A stretch of DNA of 64,000 nt from CAVSRC01 sp963732845. GTDB taxonomy: Bacteria; Pseudomonadota; Alphaproteobacteria; Rhizobiales; Kaistiaceae. Shown in pieces: positions 51,589 through 60,377 of this stretch; the stretch's first letter is position 1; each line of letters starts with the position of its first letter. Location of the stretch: NCBI GenBank assembly GCA_963732845.1, contig CAVTBE010000011.1, positions 248,001 to 312,000 of the forward strand, written 5' to 3'. The translations under genes were made by a program, and so were the position numbers. The notes under the pieces are model-generated. The model saw only the letters and a program-made list of their open reading frames with translations, searched no databases and was not told the DNA's origin.

Positions 51589-52350
51589 TCAGGCCCAGCC
51601 GCGCAGGCGGTAATAGACCAGCCCGATCATCTCCCTGACGATGGTGGTCGTCGTCAACAGCGCTTCGGCATCCGGCAGGAAGTCGAGGACCCCGTCATAG
51701 ACCGGCGTGCGGGCCCGAACGTCGGCGGACGCCGCGGTCGCGCTGACGCCGGCCTTGCTGAAGGCGGCCATGGCGCGGCGCATGTGGTCGGCGGACGTGA
51801 CCAGCAGAACCGAGCGCCACCCCTTGTCGTGCAGGATCGCCGCCGTGAAGAGCGCGTTCTCGCGGGTGTTGCGGCTCTTCGCTTCCAGCGTGACGGCCGC
51901 GGCGGGGACGCCCAGTTCGCCGAGGAAGCCGGCGATCCACTGCGCCTCGGGCGCCACCGCCTCGCGCCATGGCAGGTTGCCGGCGCTGACGACGATGTGC
52001 GCCGCCTTGCCGGCATGGAAGAGGCGGGCGGTCTCGAACAGGCGGTCGGCGGCGCCGCTCAGGTTGGGCGCGATGCGCGGCGGCAGGGGCTGCCCGGCGA
52101 AACCGCCGAGCACGACGATGGCGTCGGCTGCCGGCAGGTCGGCCGCCACGACCGGCGGATAGGCCGTTTCCCAGCCGAGCGCCAGCAAGTTTGACGTCAC
52201 TGGCATGGACGGCAGCCAGAGCAGGACGATGGTGCCGAGCAGCGCGATGCGGCGGACGCAGCGGAAGAGCAGGGCGACGAGGGCAAGCAGGAGCGCCAGG
52301 CCGAGCGGATAGAGGAAGGGCGGCAGCAGCTTGGACAGGAAAAGGGTCAT
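51589..52350 (-). CDS. YdcF/SanA/ElyC family membrane protein
   Basis: A 253-residue protein with two N-terminal membrane helices (about residues 8-50) and a DUF218 domain. The signature is ADAIVVLGGFAGQ near residues 75-87, with VSAGNLPWREAV, EAKSRNTRENALFTA and LLVTSADHMRRAMAAF. Family members (ElyC, SanA) affect envelope integrity and peptidoglycan precursor metabolism. Its ATG overlaps the tusA stop codon by four bases (ATGA), so translation is coupled to TusA, an odd pairing. Confidence 0.9.
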   Translation of the reverse strand: MTLFLSKLLPPFLYPLGLALLLALVALLFRCVRRIALLGTIVLLWLPSMPVTSNLLALGWETAYPPVVAADLPAADAIVVLGGFAGQPLPPRIAPNLSGAADRLFETARLFHAGKAAHIVVSAGNLPWREAVAPEAQWIAGFLGELGVPAAAVTLEAKSRNTRENALFTAAILHDKGWRSVLLVTSADHMRRAMAAFSKAGVSATAASADVRARTPVYDGVLDFLPDAEALLTTTTIVREMIGLVYYRLRGWA

Positions 52351-52655
52351 GGCCGGGCGCCTCCGGGCTCGTCGCCACGCTCGATCAAGAAGGTGAGGAC
52401 GCCGTCCCGCCGTTCGCTGGCGATCAGCCGGTGGCCGGTCTCTGCGCAGAAATGTGGAACGTCGATGGCCGCCAGCGGGTCGGTCGCGGTCAGCGCCAGC
52501 CGTTCGCCGGGCGCCATGGCGATGAGCGCCTTGCGGGCCCTGAGGACCGGCAGCGGACAGGCGAGACCGCTGGTATCGATCGTGCGGGTAACCGGCTGAG
52601 CGTCCGCCAAATGCTTCCCCTTTTCCTGAGGCGCCCGCGACGGGCAATCCGACAT
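52347..52655 (-). CDS. tusA: TusA-family sulfurtransferase
   Basis: A small sulfur-relay protein of 102 residues. The persulfide cysteine is C33 in GLACPLPVLRARKAL, the CPxP motif of TusA. The later part has DPLAAIDVPHFCAETGHRL. The N-terminal 20 residues are extra; a later non-ATG start is possible. TusA hands sulfur to tRNA thiolation, molybdopterin synthesis or other pathways. No tusBCDE or rhodanese gene is near, so this is a generic TusA-like protein. Confidence 0.9.
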   Translation of the reverse strand: MSDCPSRAPQEKGKHLADAQPVTRTIDTSGLACPLPVLRARKALIAMAPGERLALTATDPLAAIDVPHFCAETGHRLIASERRDGVLTFLIERGDEPGGARP

Positions 52656-52793
52656 CACTGCAGATTAACGATAAGCTATTGTTAACCTTTACGAAATTCT
52701 CAATTTCGCTTCAATTGTCGGTACATAACTTCGGTCGTAAGCGATAGGAAGCACAGCGCCAGATGAGCCCAGGCGGCAGCGCGCCGCCGTAGG

Positions 52794-54230
52794 ATGCGGA
52801 GAAGCCAGTTGCACGTTTCGTTCGTCGACGTCGTTGGGCGGATACCGGAGGGTCGCCTGCGCGGCCTGCTGGCGCTGCCGGCGAAGACGGCCGATTCCAT
52901 CCTTACCGGCAGCGACGATCGTTCGGTCTCGCAGCGCATCGCGTTGATCGCCTTTGCCACGCGCGTGGTCAGCGCGGCGATCGCCTATCTCAGCCAGGTG
53001 ATCATGGCCCGCTGGATGGCCGAGTTCCAGTACGGCGTCTTCGTCGTCGTCTGGGTCGGCGCAGTCATCATGGGCGGGCTCGCCTGCCTCGGCGTACAGA
53101 TCGCGGTGCTGCGCTTCGTGCCGGAATATAGCGCGCGGGGCGAAACCGACCTCTTGCGCGGCGTCATCGTCGGCAGCCGCGTCCAGGGCCTGGTCACCTC
53201 GACGCTCTTCATGCTCGTCGGCCTGGGCGGCCTCTATACCTTCGGCGACCACATCTCCGGCCACTTCCTCGTGCCGCTCTATCTTGCTGCGGTGACGCTG
53301 CCCATGCTGGCGCTCGGCGAGATCCAGGAGGGGCTGGCACGCTCCTTCAACTGGGCGAACCTGGCGCTGTGGCCGACCTATATCGTGCGGCCGGTTCTGA
53401 TCCTCCTGTTCATGGGCGGTGCCCTGTGGCTGGGCGCTCCGGCCAACGCGGTGACGGCAATGGCGGCCGTGGTCGCGGCGACCTATGTCACCGCCGTCGG
53501 CCAGTTCTTCCGGTTGCACGACGCCATGGGCAAGGCGGTGCCGCCCGGGCCGCGGCGCTATCTGCCGCTGCTGTGGATCACCGTCGCGCTGCCGATCTTC
53601 GTGGTCGAGGGCTTCTTCAATCTGCTCACCAACGTCGACATTCTCATCGTCGGCCGGCTGATGCAGCCCGAGCAGGTGGCGATCTACTTCGCTGCGGTGA
53701 AGACGATGGCGCTGGTCCATTTCGTCTATTTCTCGGTCCGGGCGGGCAGCGCCCAGCGCTTCTCCCAGTACTATGCCGCCGGCGACACCGCGCGGCTTTC
53801 CGCCTTCGTGCGCGACACGCTGCACTGGACCTTCTGGCCGTCGCTGGCGATGGTCGCCTTGCTGATCGTCGTCGGCCGCTTTCTGCTGGCGCTGTTCGGC
53901 CCGAGCTTCGTCGAGGGCTACCCGGTCCTCTTTATCCTGTCGGTCGGCCTGCTGCTGCGTGCCTCGATCGGACCGGCCGAGACGCTGCTCATCATGGCGG
54001 GTCAGCAGGGGATCACGGCCGTCGTCTATGCGGCGGCCTTCTTCCTCAACGTTTCGCTGAACTTCCTGCTGATCCCCCATCTCGGCATCAACGGCGCGGC
54101 GACCGCGACGGCGATTGCGCTGGCCGCCGAAACGCTGGTGCTGTGGGTGGTGGTGCTCGGCCGCCTGTCGATCAACTGCTCCATCCTGACGGTGCACAAG
54201 GCTCCGCCGGGCGCCTTCGAGGCGCGCTAA
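52794..54230 (+). CDS. Polysaccharide flippase (Wzx/MATE-type, MOP superfamily)
   Basis: A 478-residue membrane protein with about 12-14 helices from residue 50 on, after a cytoplasmic N-terminus of about 45 residues (GRIPEGRLRGLLALPAKTADS). Segments LIAFATRVVSAAIAYLSQVIMARWM, NVDILIVGRLMQPEQVAIYFAAVKT and LIMAGQQGITAVVYAAAFFLNVSLN are typical of lipid-linked oligosaccharide flippases. It is followed 2 bases later by a GNAT-fold gene. No glycosyltransferases are present in the window. The 138 bases upstream are AT-rich and contain two TTAAC motifs. Confidence 0.9.
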   Translation: MRRSQLHVSFVDVVGRIPEGRLRGLLALPAKTADSILTGSDDRSVSQRIALIAFATRVVSAAIAYLSQVIMARWMAEFQYGVFVVVWVGAVIMGGLACLGVQIAVLRFVPEYSARGETDLLRGVIVGSRVQGLVTSTLFMLVGLGGLYTFGDHISGHFLVPLYLAAVTLPMLALGEIQEGLARSFNWANLALWPTYIVRPVLILLFMGGALWLGAPANAVTAMAAVVAATYVTAVGQFFRLHDAMGKAVPPGPRRYLPLLWITVALPIFVVEGFFNLLTNVDILIVGRLMQPEQVAIYFAAVKTMALVHFVYFSVRAGSAQRFSQYYAAGDTARLSAFVRDTLHWTFWPSLAMVALLIVVGRFLLALFGPSFVEGYPVLFILSVGLLLRASIGPAETLLIMAGQQGITAVVYAAAFFLNVSLNFLLIPHLGINGAATATAIALAAETLVLWVVVLGRLSINCSILTVHKAPPGAFEAR

Positions 54231-54232
54231 AG

Positions 54233-55393
54233 ATGGCCGCGACCGGTCTTGCCCACGCCGGGTTGCCGCGGAGCAAGGGCAGCGATGCGGGGATCAGCAT
54301 CGTGCCGGCAGGCGACGTCGCGTCGATTGCGGCGGCGTGGGCGGCATTGGCCGGGCGTCCGGGAAGCGTCAATCCGTTCCTGCACCCGGAATTCGCGATC
54401 CCCGCGGTCAGGCATTTCGGCGGCGGCGCTGTCGCTGTGGCGCTGGTCCGCTCCGCGTCGGGTGCGCCGACGGGGCTGGCGCCGTTCAAGCGGACCCGCC
54501 TCGGCCGGATCGCCCCTGCCGTGCGCCTGTGGACCCACAAATATGCGCCCTTCGGCGAACCGTTGGTGGATGCCGACGACATCGACGGGACGTTGGTGCG
54601 CCTGGTGGAGGGGCTGGCGCCGGAAGACTCCGGGGCGAGCCTGATCCTGCCGGAGATGGCGGTGGACGGTCCCGTTGCCGATGCGCTGCGCACCATCGCC
54701 TTGCAGAGCGGCCGGCCGCTGGCGCTCCTCGGTGAACATCGCCGGGCGGCGCTGATGCGGGGACAGACCGTCGCCGACCTGCGCGCCGGCCTCACGCGCG
54801 GCAGGCGTAGGGAACTCGGCCGCCAGCTTCGCCGCCTGAACGACGCCGGGCCGGTGACCTTCATCAGCGACATCGAGCCGGACAGCGTGCGCGCCCGCTT
54901 CGAGGAGTTCCTGGCGCTGGAACAGGCGGGCTGGAAGGGCCGGCAGGGAACCGCGCTCATCTCATCGACGATCACCGCCGCGTTCGCGCGCGAAGCCCTG
55001 TTCGATCTGGCGGAGGCGGGCAAGGCGCGCATCGATTCGCTGAGGATCGGTGCCCATCCAGTGGCCATCGTGGTCAGCCTGGTTGCGGGGTCGGCCGCCT
55101 ATACCTGGAAAACCACCTTCGACGAGACCTATGCGCGCTACTCGCCGGGCGTGCAGCTCATGCTCGAGGTGCCGGCGAGCCTGTTCCGTGATCCGGCGGT
55201 GCTGATCGTCGATTCCTGTGCGATCGCCGATCACTCGATGGTCGACCGGCTGTGGCCGGAGCGGCGCGGCATCGCCACCTTCGTGCTGGGGCCGCCCGGC
55301 GGCGGCAGGCTGCACACGGTCGCGCTGGCAGCGGCGCGGGCGGAACTGGCGGCGCGCGCCAATGTGCGCCGGTTGCGCGACCAGTTCGGCTGA
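54233..55393 (+). CDS. GNAT family acyltransferase, BcsL/CelD-like
   Basis: A 386-residue protein of the CelD/BcsL-type GNAT family found in polysaccharide and cellulose loci. Conserved regions are NPFLHPEFAIPAVRHFGGG (about residues 45-63), the FISDIEPDSVRARFEEFLALEQAGWKGRQGTALIS acceptor/CoA region near 205-245 and AAYTWKTTFDETYARYSPGVQLMLE near 284-308. It begins 2 bases after the flippase stop, so the pair are co-transcribed. A role in adding acyl groups to an exported polysaccharide is an inference from the flippase. Confidence 0.88.
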   Translation: MAATGLAHAGLPRSKGSDAGISIVPAGDVASIAAAWAALAGRPGSVNPFLHPEFAIPAVRHFGGGAVAVALVRSASGAPTGLAPFKRTRLGRIAPAVRLWTHKYAPFGEPLVDADDIDGTLVRLVEGLAPEDSGASLILPEMAVDGPVADALRTIALQSGRPLALLGEHRRAALMRGQTVADLRAGLTRGRRRELGRQLRRLNDAGPVTFISDIEPDSVRARFEEFLALEQAGWKGRQGTALISSTITAAFAREALFDLAEAGKARIDSLRIGAHPVAIVVSLVAGSAAYTWKTTFDETYARYSPGVQLMLEVPASLFRDPAVLIVDSCAIADHSMVDRLWPERRGIATFVLGPPGGGRLHTVALAAARAELAARANVRRLRDQFG

Positions 55394-55405
55394 CAGGCGG
55401 CGTTT

Positions 55406-55996
55406 CTAGCGACCCTGGATGACGATGCCCGGTCCCGGGCCGGGGCCGGCCAGTGGACCGCCGGCGGAGGGGACGTAGCGCTCACCCAGTTCCAGCGACC
55501 AGTAGGTGTGGTAGCGGCCGCCCGGCTGTACCGCCACCGCGATGCCCATCAGCGAAACGTTGGGCAGCAGCATGTTGGCGTTGTGACCGGGCGACTTGCG
55601 CCAGGCCTCGAACACGTCGGCCAGCGTCTTCTGGCCGGCGGCGACGTTCTCGGCGGCCATGGAGGCGCGGAAGCCGCCGCGGGCGATGCGCTGGGCGAAG
55701 CTGCCCTCGCCGGGCAGCGAATGGCTCATCTTGTCCATGGAGGCCATGCGCTGGGCGTGCTCGGCGGCAAGCGTCATCAGCGTCGGGTCGAGTCTCAGCG
55801 GCTTGAGGCCGTGGTCGGCCCGGTATTGCGAGATCAGGCGGGCGGCGGCTTCGGCATCCACAGTGCCCGGCCGGGCGGTCTCGGGGTGCTCGAGCAGGTT
55901 GCCGAGGGCGCCGGAAACGCCGCCGCCGCAGGAGGCCAGGAAGACCGGCAACAGGGCCGACAGGACAACGATCAATACGCGACGCTTGGGGGCCAT
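55406..55996 (-). CDS. CAP-domain (SCP-like) lipoprotein
   Basis: A 196-residue lipoprotein: signal with lipobox L-A-S-C (C23) after RRVLIVVLSALLPVF, then a CAP domain. The domain has YRADHGLKPLRLDPTLMTLAAEHAQRMASMDKMSHSLPGEG, GGFRASMAAENVAAGQ and WRKSPGHNANMLLPNVSLMGIAVA, including the cavity His and Glu residues. A Gly/Pro-rich tail ends it. ATG at 55996 gives MAPKRRVL. Bacterial CAP proteins are secreted and of unknown function. It is convergent with the flippase/GNAT pair. Confidence 0.92.
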   Translation of the reverse strand: MAPKRRVLIVVLSALLPVFLASCGGGVSGALGNLLEHPETARPGTVDAEAAARLISQYRADHGLKPLRLDPTLMTLAAEHAQRMASMDKMSHSLPGEGSFAQRIARGGFRASMAAENVAAGQKTLADVFEAWRKSPGHNANMLLPNVSLMGIAVAVQPGGRYHTYWSLELGERYVPSAGGPLAGPGPGPGIVIQGR

Positions 55997-56112
55997 GGGG
56001 CGATCCGTGTCAACCGTGACTGCGGCGGTAATGCGACGGATCGCGCAGAAGGGCAAGCCCGCCGGCACCGTGCCTCTTTCTTCCGGCCCGCGTCTGGGCT
56101 ACTGCCACTGGC

Positions 56113-56697
56113 ATGACTCCGCTCATCGCCAAGACCATCTTCCTGCTCGGCATCGTCGGCTGGTTCGTCATCCGCTACCCGGCCCAGCGCCGGGCGCGGA
56201 GGCTCGGCGTCGCCCGTTCGGCGGGAGGCACGCGCGACCGCGTGCTGCTCACGATCGCGACCCTCGGCCAGTTCGTCATCCCAGTCTTCTACATCGCCAC
56301 CTACCAGCCGGCCTTTGCCGATTACGGCTTCTACCCGCTCGAAGCCTGGGCCGGGGGCGTGGCGATCGTCGCCTCGCTGGTGCTCTTCCGCGTCACCCAC
56401 AAGCAGCTTGGCCGCATGTGGTCGATCACGCTGGAGATGCGCGAGGGGCACAAGCTGGTGACCGACGGGCTTTATGCCCATGTCCGCCATCCGATGTATT
56501 CGTCCTTCGCCCTGTTCGCCGTGGCGCAGCTTCTGCTCATACAGAACTGGATTGCCGGGCCCGCCGGCCTCGTCGGCTTCGGCATCCTGTTCTTCATGCG
56601 CGTGCCGCATGAAGAACGCGTGATGATCGAGACCTTCGGCGACGAGTACCGGGACTACATGCGACGCACGGCGCGCATTATCCCGTGGATTTATTAG
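56113..56697 (+). CDS. ICMT-like isoprenylcysteine methyltransferase family membrane protein
   Basis: A 194-residue membrane protein with about five spans and the C-terminal SAM-binding motif of the family: LVTDGLYAHVRHPMYSSFALFAVAQLLLIQNW and RVPHEERVMIETFGDEYRDYMRRTARIIPWI. The HxxHPMY and the EERxM...F...Y segments are diagnostic of ICMT/PEMT-like methyltransferases. Bacteria lack prenylated proteins; substrates of these enzymes are mostly unknown. Confidence 0.9.
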   Translation: MTPLIAKTIFLLGIVGWFVIRYPAQRRARRLGVARSAGGTRDRVLLTIATLGQFVIPVFYIATYQPAFADYGFYPLEAWAGGVAIVASLVLFRVTHKQLGRMWSITLEMREGHKLVTDGLYAHVRHPMYSSFALFAVAQLLLIQNWIAGPAGLVGFGILFFMRVPHEERVMIETFGDEYRDYMRRTARIIPWIY

Positions 56698-56792
56698 GGA
56701 ATCTGGCGGGCGCGCGTGCAACGCCACTTGCCCATTGCGTCTTGCCGGGTATCGTATCCTGCGAGGGCGTATTTCAGCGAGAGGGTAGAATC

Positions 56793-57452
56793 ATGCTGGG
56801 AGTCGGAGCGAGAAGCCCCGTCTGGGGCCGGGCCGTTGCGTTGGCTGTCGTGCTCGGCCTTGCCGTCGTCGTGGCGCGGCCGGTCGAATCGTTTGCGGCA
56901 GGCAATGTCGAACTGGCGTCCGCCAAGGCGCAGCCGCGCGGCAGCGTCTATCTGTTCCTCGGGCTGCTCAACGTCTTTTCCACCGGGCTCGACCAGCTTT
57001 CCAGCGAGCTGAAGGCCAGGGGCATCCCCAACACCGCCATGAACTACGGCGGCTGGATGGGGCCTTCCGCGGACATCAAGGCGCACTGGGCCAACGACAA
57101 GCGGCGGACACAGCCGATCGTGATCGTCGGCCATTCCTTTGGCGCCGACGCGGCCATCGCCATGGCGGCGGATCTCGGCAAGAAGGGCATTCCGGTCGAT
57201 CTCGTCGTGATCTTCGATGCCACCCAGCGCCAGGCGGTACCGGCCAATGTGCGCCATCTGATCAACTTCTATGGCGCGACCGACGGCGTCGGAAAGAAGC
57301 TGGCCGGCGGCAAGGGCTTCCATGGCAAGCTCGAAAACATCAACATCGACAAGCTGAACGAGGCCATCGGCCATCTCAACATCGAGAAACAGCCGGTCTT
57401 CCACAAGCGCGTCATCGCCGAGGTGCTGCGGCTCTACGGCCGCAGGTCGTAG
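56793..57452 (+). CDS. Secreted alpha/beta hydrolase (thioesterase/lipase-like)
   Basis: A 219-residue protein with a signal peptide or anchor (about residues 12-36, cleavage near FAAG). The alpha/beta hydrolase core has the nucleophile S115 in IVIVGHSFGADAA, a preceding YGGWMGPSADIKAHW loop and a DLVVIFDAT strand with a candidate acid. The catalytic His is not certain; FHGK or FHKR may supply it. GAGAGGG precedes the start ATG. The protein ends IAEVLRLYGRRS. Rhizobial relatives are annotated as thioesterase-domain or lipase-like proteins; substrate unknown. Confidence 0.8.
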   Translation: MLGVGARSPVWGRAVALAVVLGLAVVVARPVESFAAGNVELASAKAQPRGSVYLFLGLLNVFSTGLDQLSSELKARGIPNTAMNYGGWMGPSADIKAHWANDKRRTQPIVIVGHSFGADAAIAMAADLGKKGIPVDLVVIFDATQRQAVPANVRHLINFYGATDGVGKKLAGGKGFHGKLENINIDKLNEAIGHLNIEKQPVFHKRVIAEVLRLYGRRS

Positions 57453-57455
57453 GCT

Positions 57456-58226
57456 CTAGCTCCTGCCCGATGCGCGGCCGAGCCGCGCGTCGGCGAGTGC
57501 GAAGAGCTGGTCGGTGGCGATGGCCAGCAGGCCGACCACGATCGCGCCCTGAATCACATAGGCCGTGTTCGAGCCCGACAGGCCCTCGATGATCGGCGAG
57601 CCGAGGCTGAGGGCGCCGACGGTCGAGCCGATCGCCGCGGTGCCGATATTGATGATCACCGAGGTGCGCACGCCGGCGAGGATCACCGGTGCGGCGAGCG
57701 GCAGTTCCACCCACAGGAGCTTCTGGCGGGGCGTCAGCCCCATCCCCTCGGCGGCGCCGAGCGCCGACGGCGATACGCCACGCAGGCCGGCGATGGTGTT
57801 GTCGACGACGGGCAGGATGCCATAGGCGATCAGTGCCACCACCGTGGGCCCGGCACCATAGCCGACCAGCGGTACGGCGATGGCGAGCACGGCCGCCGGC
57901 GGAAAGGTCTGGCCGATGGCAGTGATGGTGTCGAGGATGCCGGCGAAATCGCGGCCGGCCCGGCGGGTGACGAAGACGCCGGCGGCGACGCCGGCGATGA
58001 CCACCGGAACGGTGGCGGCGAGCACCAGGCCGATGTGCCAGAGGGTCAGGGTGAGGAAGCTAGCGCGGGTATAGACCGGGCGCTCCAGCGCCGGAAACCA
58101 GGCGTGGAACAACGGCTGCAGCGCCGGCATGCCGAAGACCAGCGCCACCAGCAGCGCCGTCGGCAGGAGCGCCAGCGCCAGACGGCCTGACTGTCCGGGG
58201 CCGGGCAAGGCCGCCGTGGCGTTCAA
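57456..58226 (-). CDS. Osmoprotectant ABC transporter permease
   Basis: A 256-residue BPD-transporter permease of the OpuCB/YehW group. It has about six spans and the EAA-like loop GLRGVSPSALGAAEGMGLTPRQKLLWVELPLAAPVILAGVR. It starts at a TTG overlapping the ATPase stop codon (TTGA), with no better ATG nearby. It is the second permease of the operon and would pair with the longer permease upstream to form the channel. Confidence 0.92.
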   Translation of the reverse strand: MNATAALPGPGQSGRLALALLPTALLVALVFGMPALQPLFHAWFPALERPVYTRASFLTLTLWHIGLVLAATVPVVIAGVAAGVFVTRRAGRDFAGILDTITAIGQTFPPAAVLAIAVPLVGYGAGPTVVALIAYGILPVVDNTIAGLRGVSPSALGAAEGMGLTPRQKLLWVELPLAAPVILAGVRTSVIINIGTAAIGSTVGALSLGSPIIEGLSGSNTAYVIQGAIVVGLLAIATDQLFALADARLGRASGRS

Positions 58227-59155
58227 GGCTCTCTCCTCAGAAGATCGCCGAGGCCGATGGCGCCCTGCGGTTGACCCGCTTTGTCGACGACCGGCAGGGC
58301 GTCGCGGCCGGTGCCGAGCATGCGGGCGAGCGCCATGTCGAGGTGTTCGTCGCCGCCGATGGGCGGTCCCTCGGCACTCTTTCCCCGCGAGAACCAATCG
58401 CGCACACGGCGCACCTTGAGAAGGCGGAGGCTGGCCGCCTCGCCGCCGACCAGGGCGCGGACGAAATCGTTGGCGGGATTGGCGAGCACCGCCTCCGGCG
58501 TGGCGTTCTGCACCACCTTGCCTTCGTCGAAGACGACGATGCGCTGGCCGAGACGGACCGCCTCGTCGATGTCGTGGGTGACCATCAGGATGGTCTTGCC
58601 GGTCGCCGCGTGGACGCGGATCATCTCGGTCTGCAGCGTGTCGCGGGTGACGGCATCAAGGGCGCCGAAGGGCTCGTCCATGAGCAGGATGTTGGGATCG
58701 GCGGCGAGCGCGCGGGCCAGGCCGATGCGCTGCTGCTGACCGCCGGAGAGCTGATGCGGGTGGCGGTCGCGGAAGGTCGCCGGGTCGAGCTCGACCAGCG
58801 TCATCAGCTCGTCGATGCGCGCATCGATGCGCTTCTTCGGCCAGCCGAGCAGGCGCGGCACGGTGGCGATGTTGTCGCCGACGCTCCAATGGGGGAACAG
58901 GCCGATCGACTGGATGACATAGCCGAGGCGGCGGCGCAGCACGACCGGGTCGAGAGTGGCGATGTCGTCGTCGTCGATACGGATCGTGCCGCTGTCCGGT
59001 GCAATGAGCCGGTTGACGAGACGCAACGCGGTCGACTTGCCGGCGCCGGAGGGGCCGACCAGCATGCAGAATTCGTGGCTCGCGACGGTGAAGGAGGCGT
59101 CGTCGAGAGCGCCGTGGCCGTGGAAGGTCTTGGTGATGTTTTCGAATGAAATCAT
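58223..59155 (-). CDS. Osmoprotectant ABC transporter ATPase with CBS domain
   Basis: A 310-residue ATPase of the ProV/OpuCA class. Walker A is GPSGAGKST, the signature LSGGQQQR, Walker B ILLMDEPFGALD and the H-loop VTHDIDEAV. After residue 240 comes a single CBS-like segment (HLDMALARMLGTGRDALPVVDKAGQPQGAIGLGDLLR). In this family the CBS domains sense ionic strength, so osmotic gating is plausible. The ATG overlaps the upstream permease stop and its own stop overlaps the downstream permease start. Confidence 0.94.
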   Translation of the reverse strand: MISFENITKTFHGHGALDDASFTVASHEFCMLVGPSGAGKSTALRLVNRLIAPDSGTIRIDDDDIATLDPVVLRRRLGYVIQSIGLFPHWSVGDNIATVPRLLGWPKKRIDARIDELMTLVELDPATFRDRHPHQLSGGQQQRIGLARALAADPNILLMDEPFGALDAVTRDTLQTEMIRVHAATGKTILMVTHDIDEAVRLGQRIVVFDEGKVVQNATPEAVLANPANDFVRALVGGEAASLRLLKVRRVRDWFSRGKSAEGPPIGGDEHLDMALARMLGTGRDALPVVDKAGQPQGAIGLGDLLRREP

Positions 59156-60312
59156 GGGTTTATGGCCCGGGTCGCGGCGAGAGTCAGGAGGCGGAGAAGG
59201 ATGTCGGCGGCGAGCGCCAGAAGGATGGCGGAGAGCGCGCCGAGAAGCACCAGGTCGGTCGCGGTCTGGCCGAGGCCGATGAAGACGAAGCTGCCGAAGC
59301 CGCCGGCGCCGATGAGAGCAGCGACGACCGCCAGCCCGACGAGCTGGACGGTGACGATGCGCAGGCCCGCCAGTAGAACCGGCAGGCCAAGCGGGATCGA
59401 CACCCAGGCCATGATCTGGAACGGCGTCATGCCCATGCCGCGAGCGGTATCGATGGCCGACGGCGGCACGCTCTTCAGGCCGGCCTCGGTGTTGCGGGCG
59501 ACCGGCAGCAGTCCGTAGAGGGTGAGCGCGATCAAGGCCGGCGTGAAGCCGATGCCGCGCACGCCGAGGGTGCGCAACAGCGGCAGCCAGTCGGAGAGCA
59601 TGGTGAGCGGTCCGATGAGCAGGCCGAAAAGGGCGATGGAGGGGACGGTCTGGATGAGGTTCAGGACCGAGAAGATGCGGCCCGAACGTTCCGGCCGGGT
59701 GCTCGCCAGAACGCCGAGCGGCACGCCGATGGCGAGCGCCAGCGCCAGGGAGACGAGCACCAGAACGATGTGGCGGACGAGCGCGAGATTGTATTCGTCC
59801 CGGCGGATCGACCATTCGTGGACCAGCGACAGGTCGTTGAACCATCCGCGCGCGGCGAGCCCCGCCAGAACGACGAAGATGCCCAGGCCGACGAGGCTGT
59901 GGAGCCAGATGGCACTGCGAAAGCGCCTGAGGCTCTCGGCGATCGCGAGGGCCGAGGCGACCAGGACGAGCCAGAAGGCACCGCCCAGCGACACGCGCGC
60001 CGCGCTGCTCGTCGCGGCCGCAATGAGATGAGTCGCGGCGGCGCCGGCCGCGATGAAATCGGCCAGCAGCAGCAGCACGGCGCCGACGAGTGTGATCGCT
60101 TCGCCGAGCCAGCGCGAGCGCCACAGCGCACCGGCGATGAGAGCCATGAAACCGGCGGCCATCGCCGCCGCCGACAGCGGCGCGTCGGCATTCCACAGGG
60201 CGATTGCCTTCGGCGTCAGGATGCGGTTCGGCGAGAAGCCGACGAAACCGAGTCCGAGAACGCCCGACAGGGCGACCGCGACAAGGAAAAAGGTGACCTT
60301 GTTGAAGGCCAC
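59152..60312 (-). CDS. Osmoprotectant ABC transporter permease, long form (YehY-like)
   Basis: A 386-residue permease. The C-terminal 210 residues are the usual permease domain with GLKSVPPSAIDTARGMGMTPFQIMAWVSIPLGLPVLLAGLR. The N-terminal 165 residues add about five more spans, as in E. coli YehY. The start is GTG at 60312 (VAFNKVTFFLVAVALSG). It follows the binding protein gene by 65 bases. Together with the binding protein it suggests a low-affinity, YehZYXW-like betaine importer. Confidence 0.93.
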   Translation of the reverse strand: MAFNKVTFFLVAVALSGVLGLGFVGFSPNRILTPKAIALWNADAPLSAAAMAAGFMALIAGALWRSRWLGEAITLVGAVLLLLADFIAAGAAATHLIAAATSSAARVSLGGAFWLVLVASALAIAESLRRFRSAIWLHSLVGLGIFVVLAGLAARGWFNDLSLVHEWSIRRDEYNLALVRHIVLVLVSLALALAIGVPLGVLASTRPERSGRIFSVLNLIQTVPSIALFGLLIGPLTMLSDWLPLLRTLGVRGIGFTPALIALTLYGLLPVARNTEAGLKSVPPSAIDTARGMGMTPFQIMAWVSIPLGLPVLLAGLRIVTVQLVGLAVVAALIGAGGFGSFVFIGLGQTATDLVLLGALSAILLALAADILLRLLTLAATRAINP

Positions 60313-60377
60313 CTCTCCCCTTGCATCATCTGCATTCGCTCCGTTGGCCGGACGCGCCCGGCCGTTTTCGGTCGCGG

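Noticed and set aside
52665..52690. TTAAC repeats before the flippase gene as a CtrA site
   Set aside because: The two TTAA elements are 13 bases apart, not 7, so the CtrA consensus spacing is not met. The region is AT-rich and probably a shared promoter, but no factor can be named.
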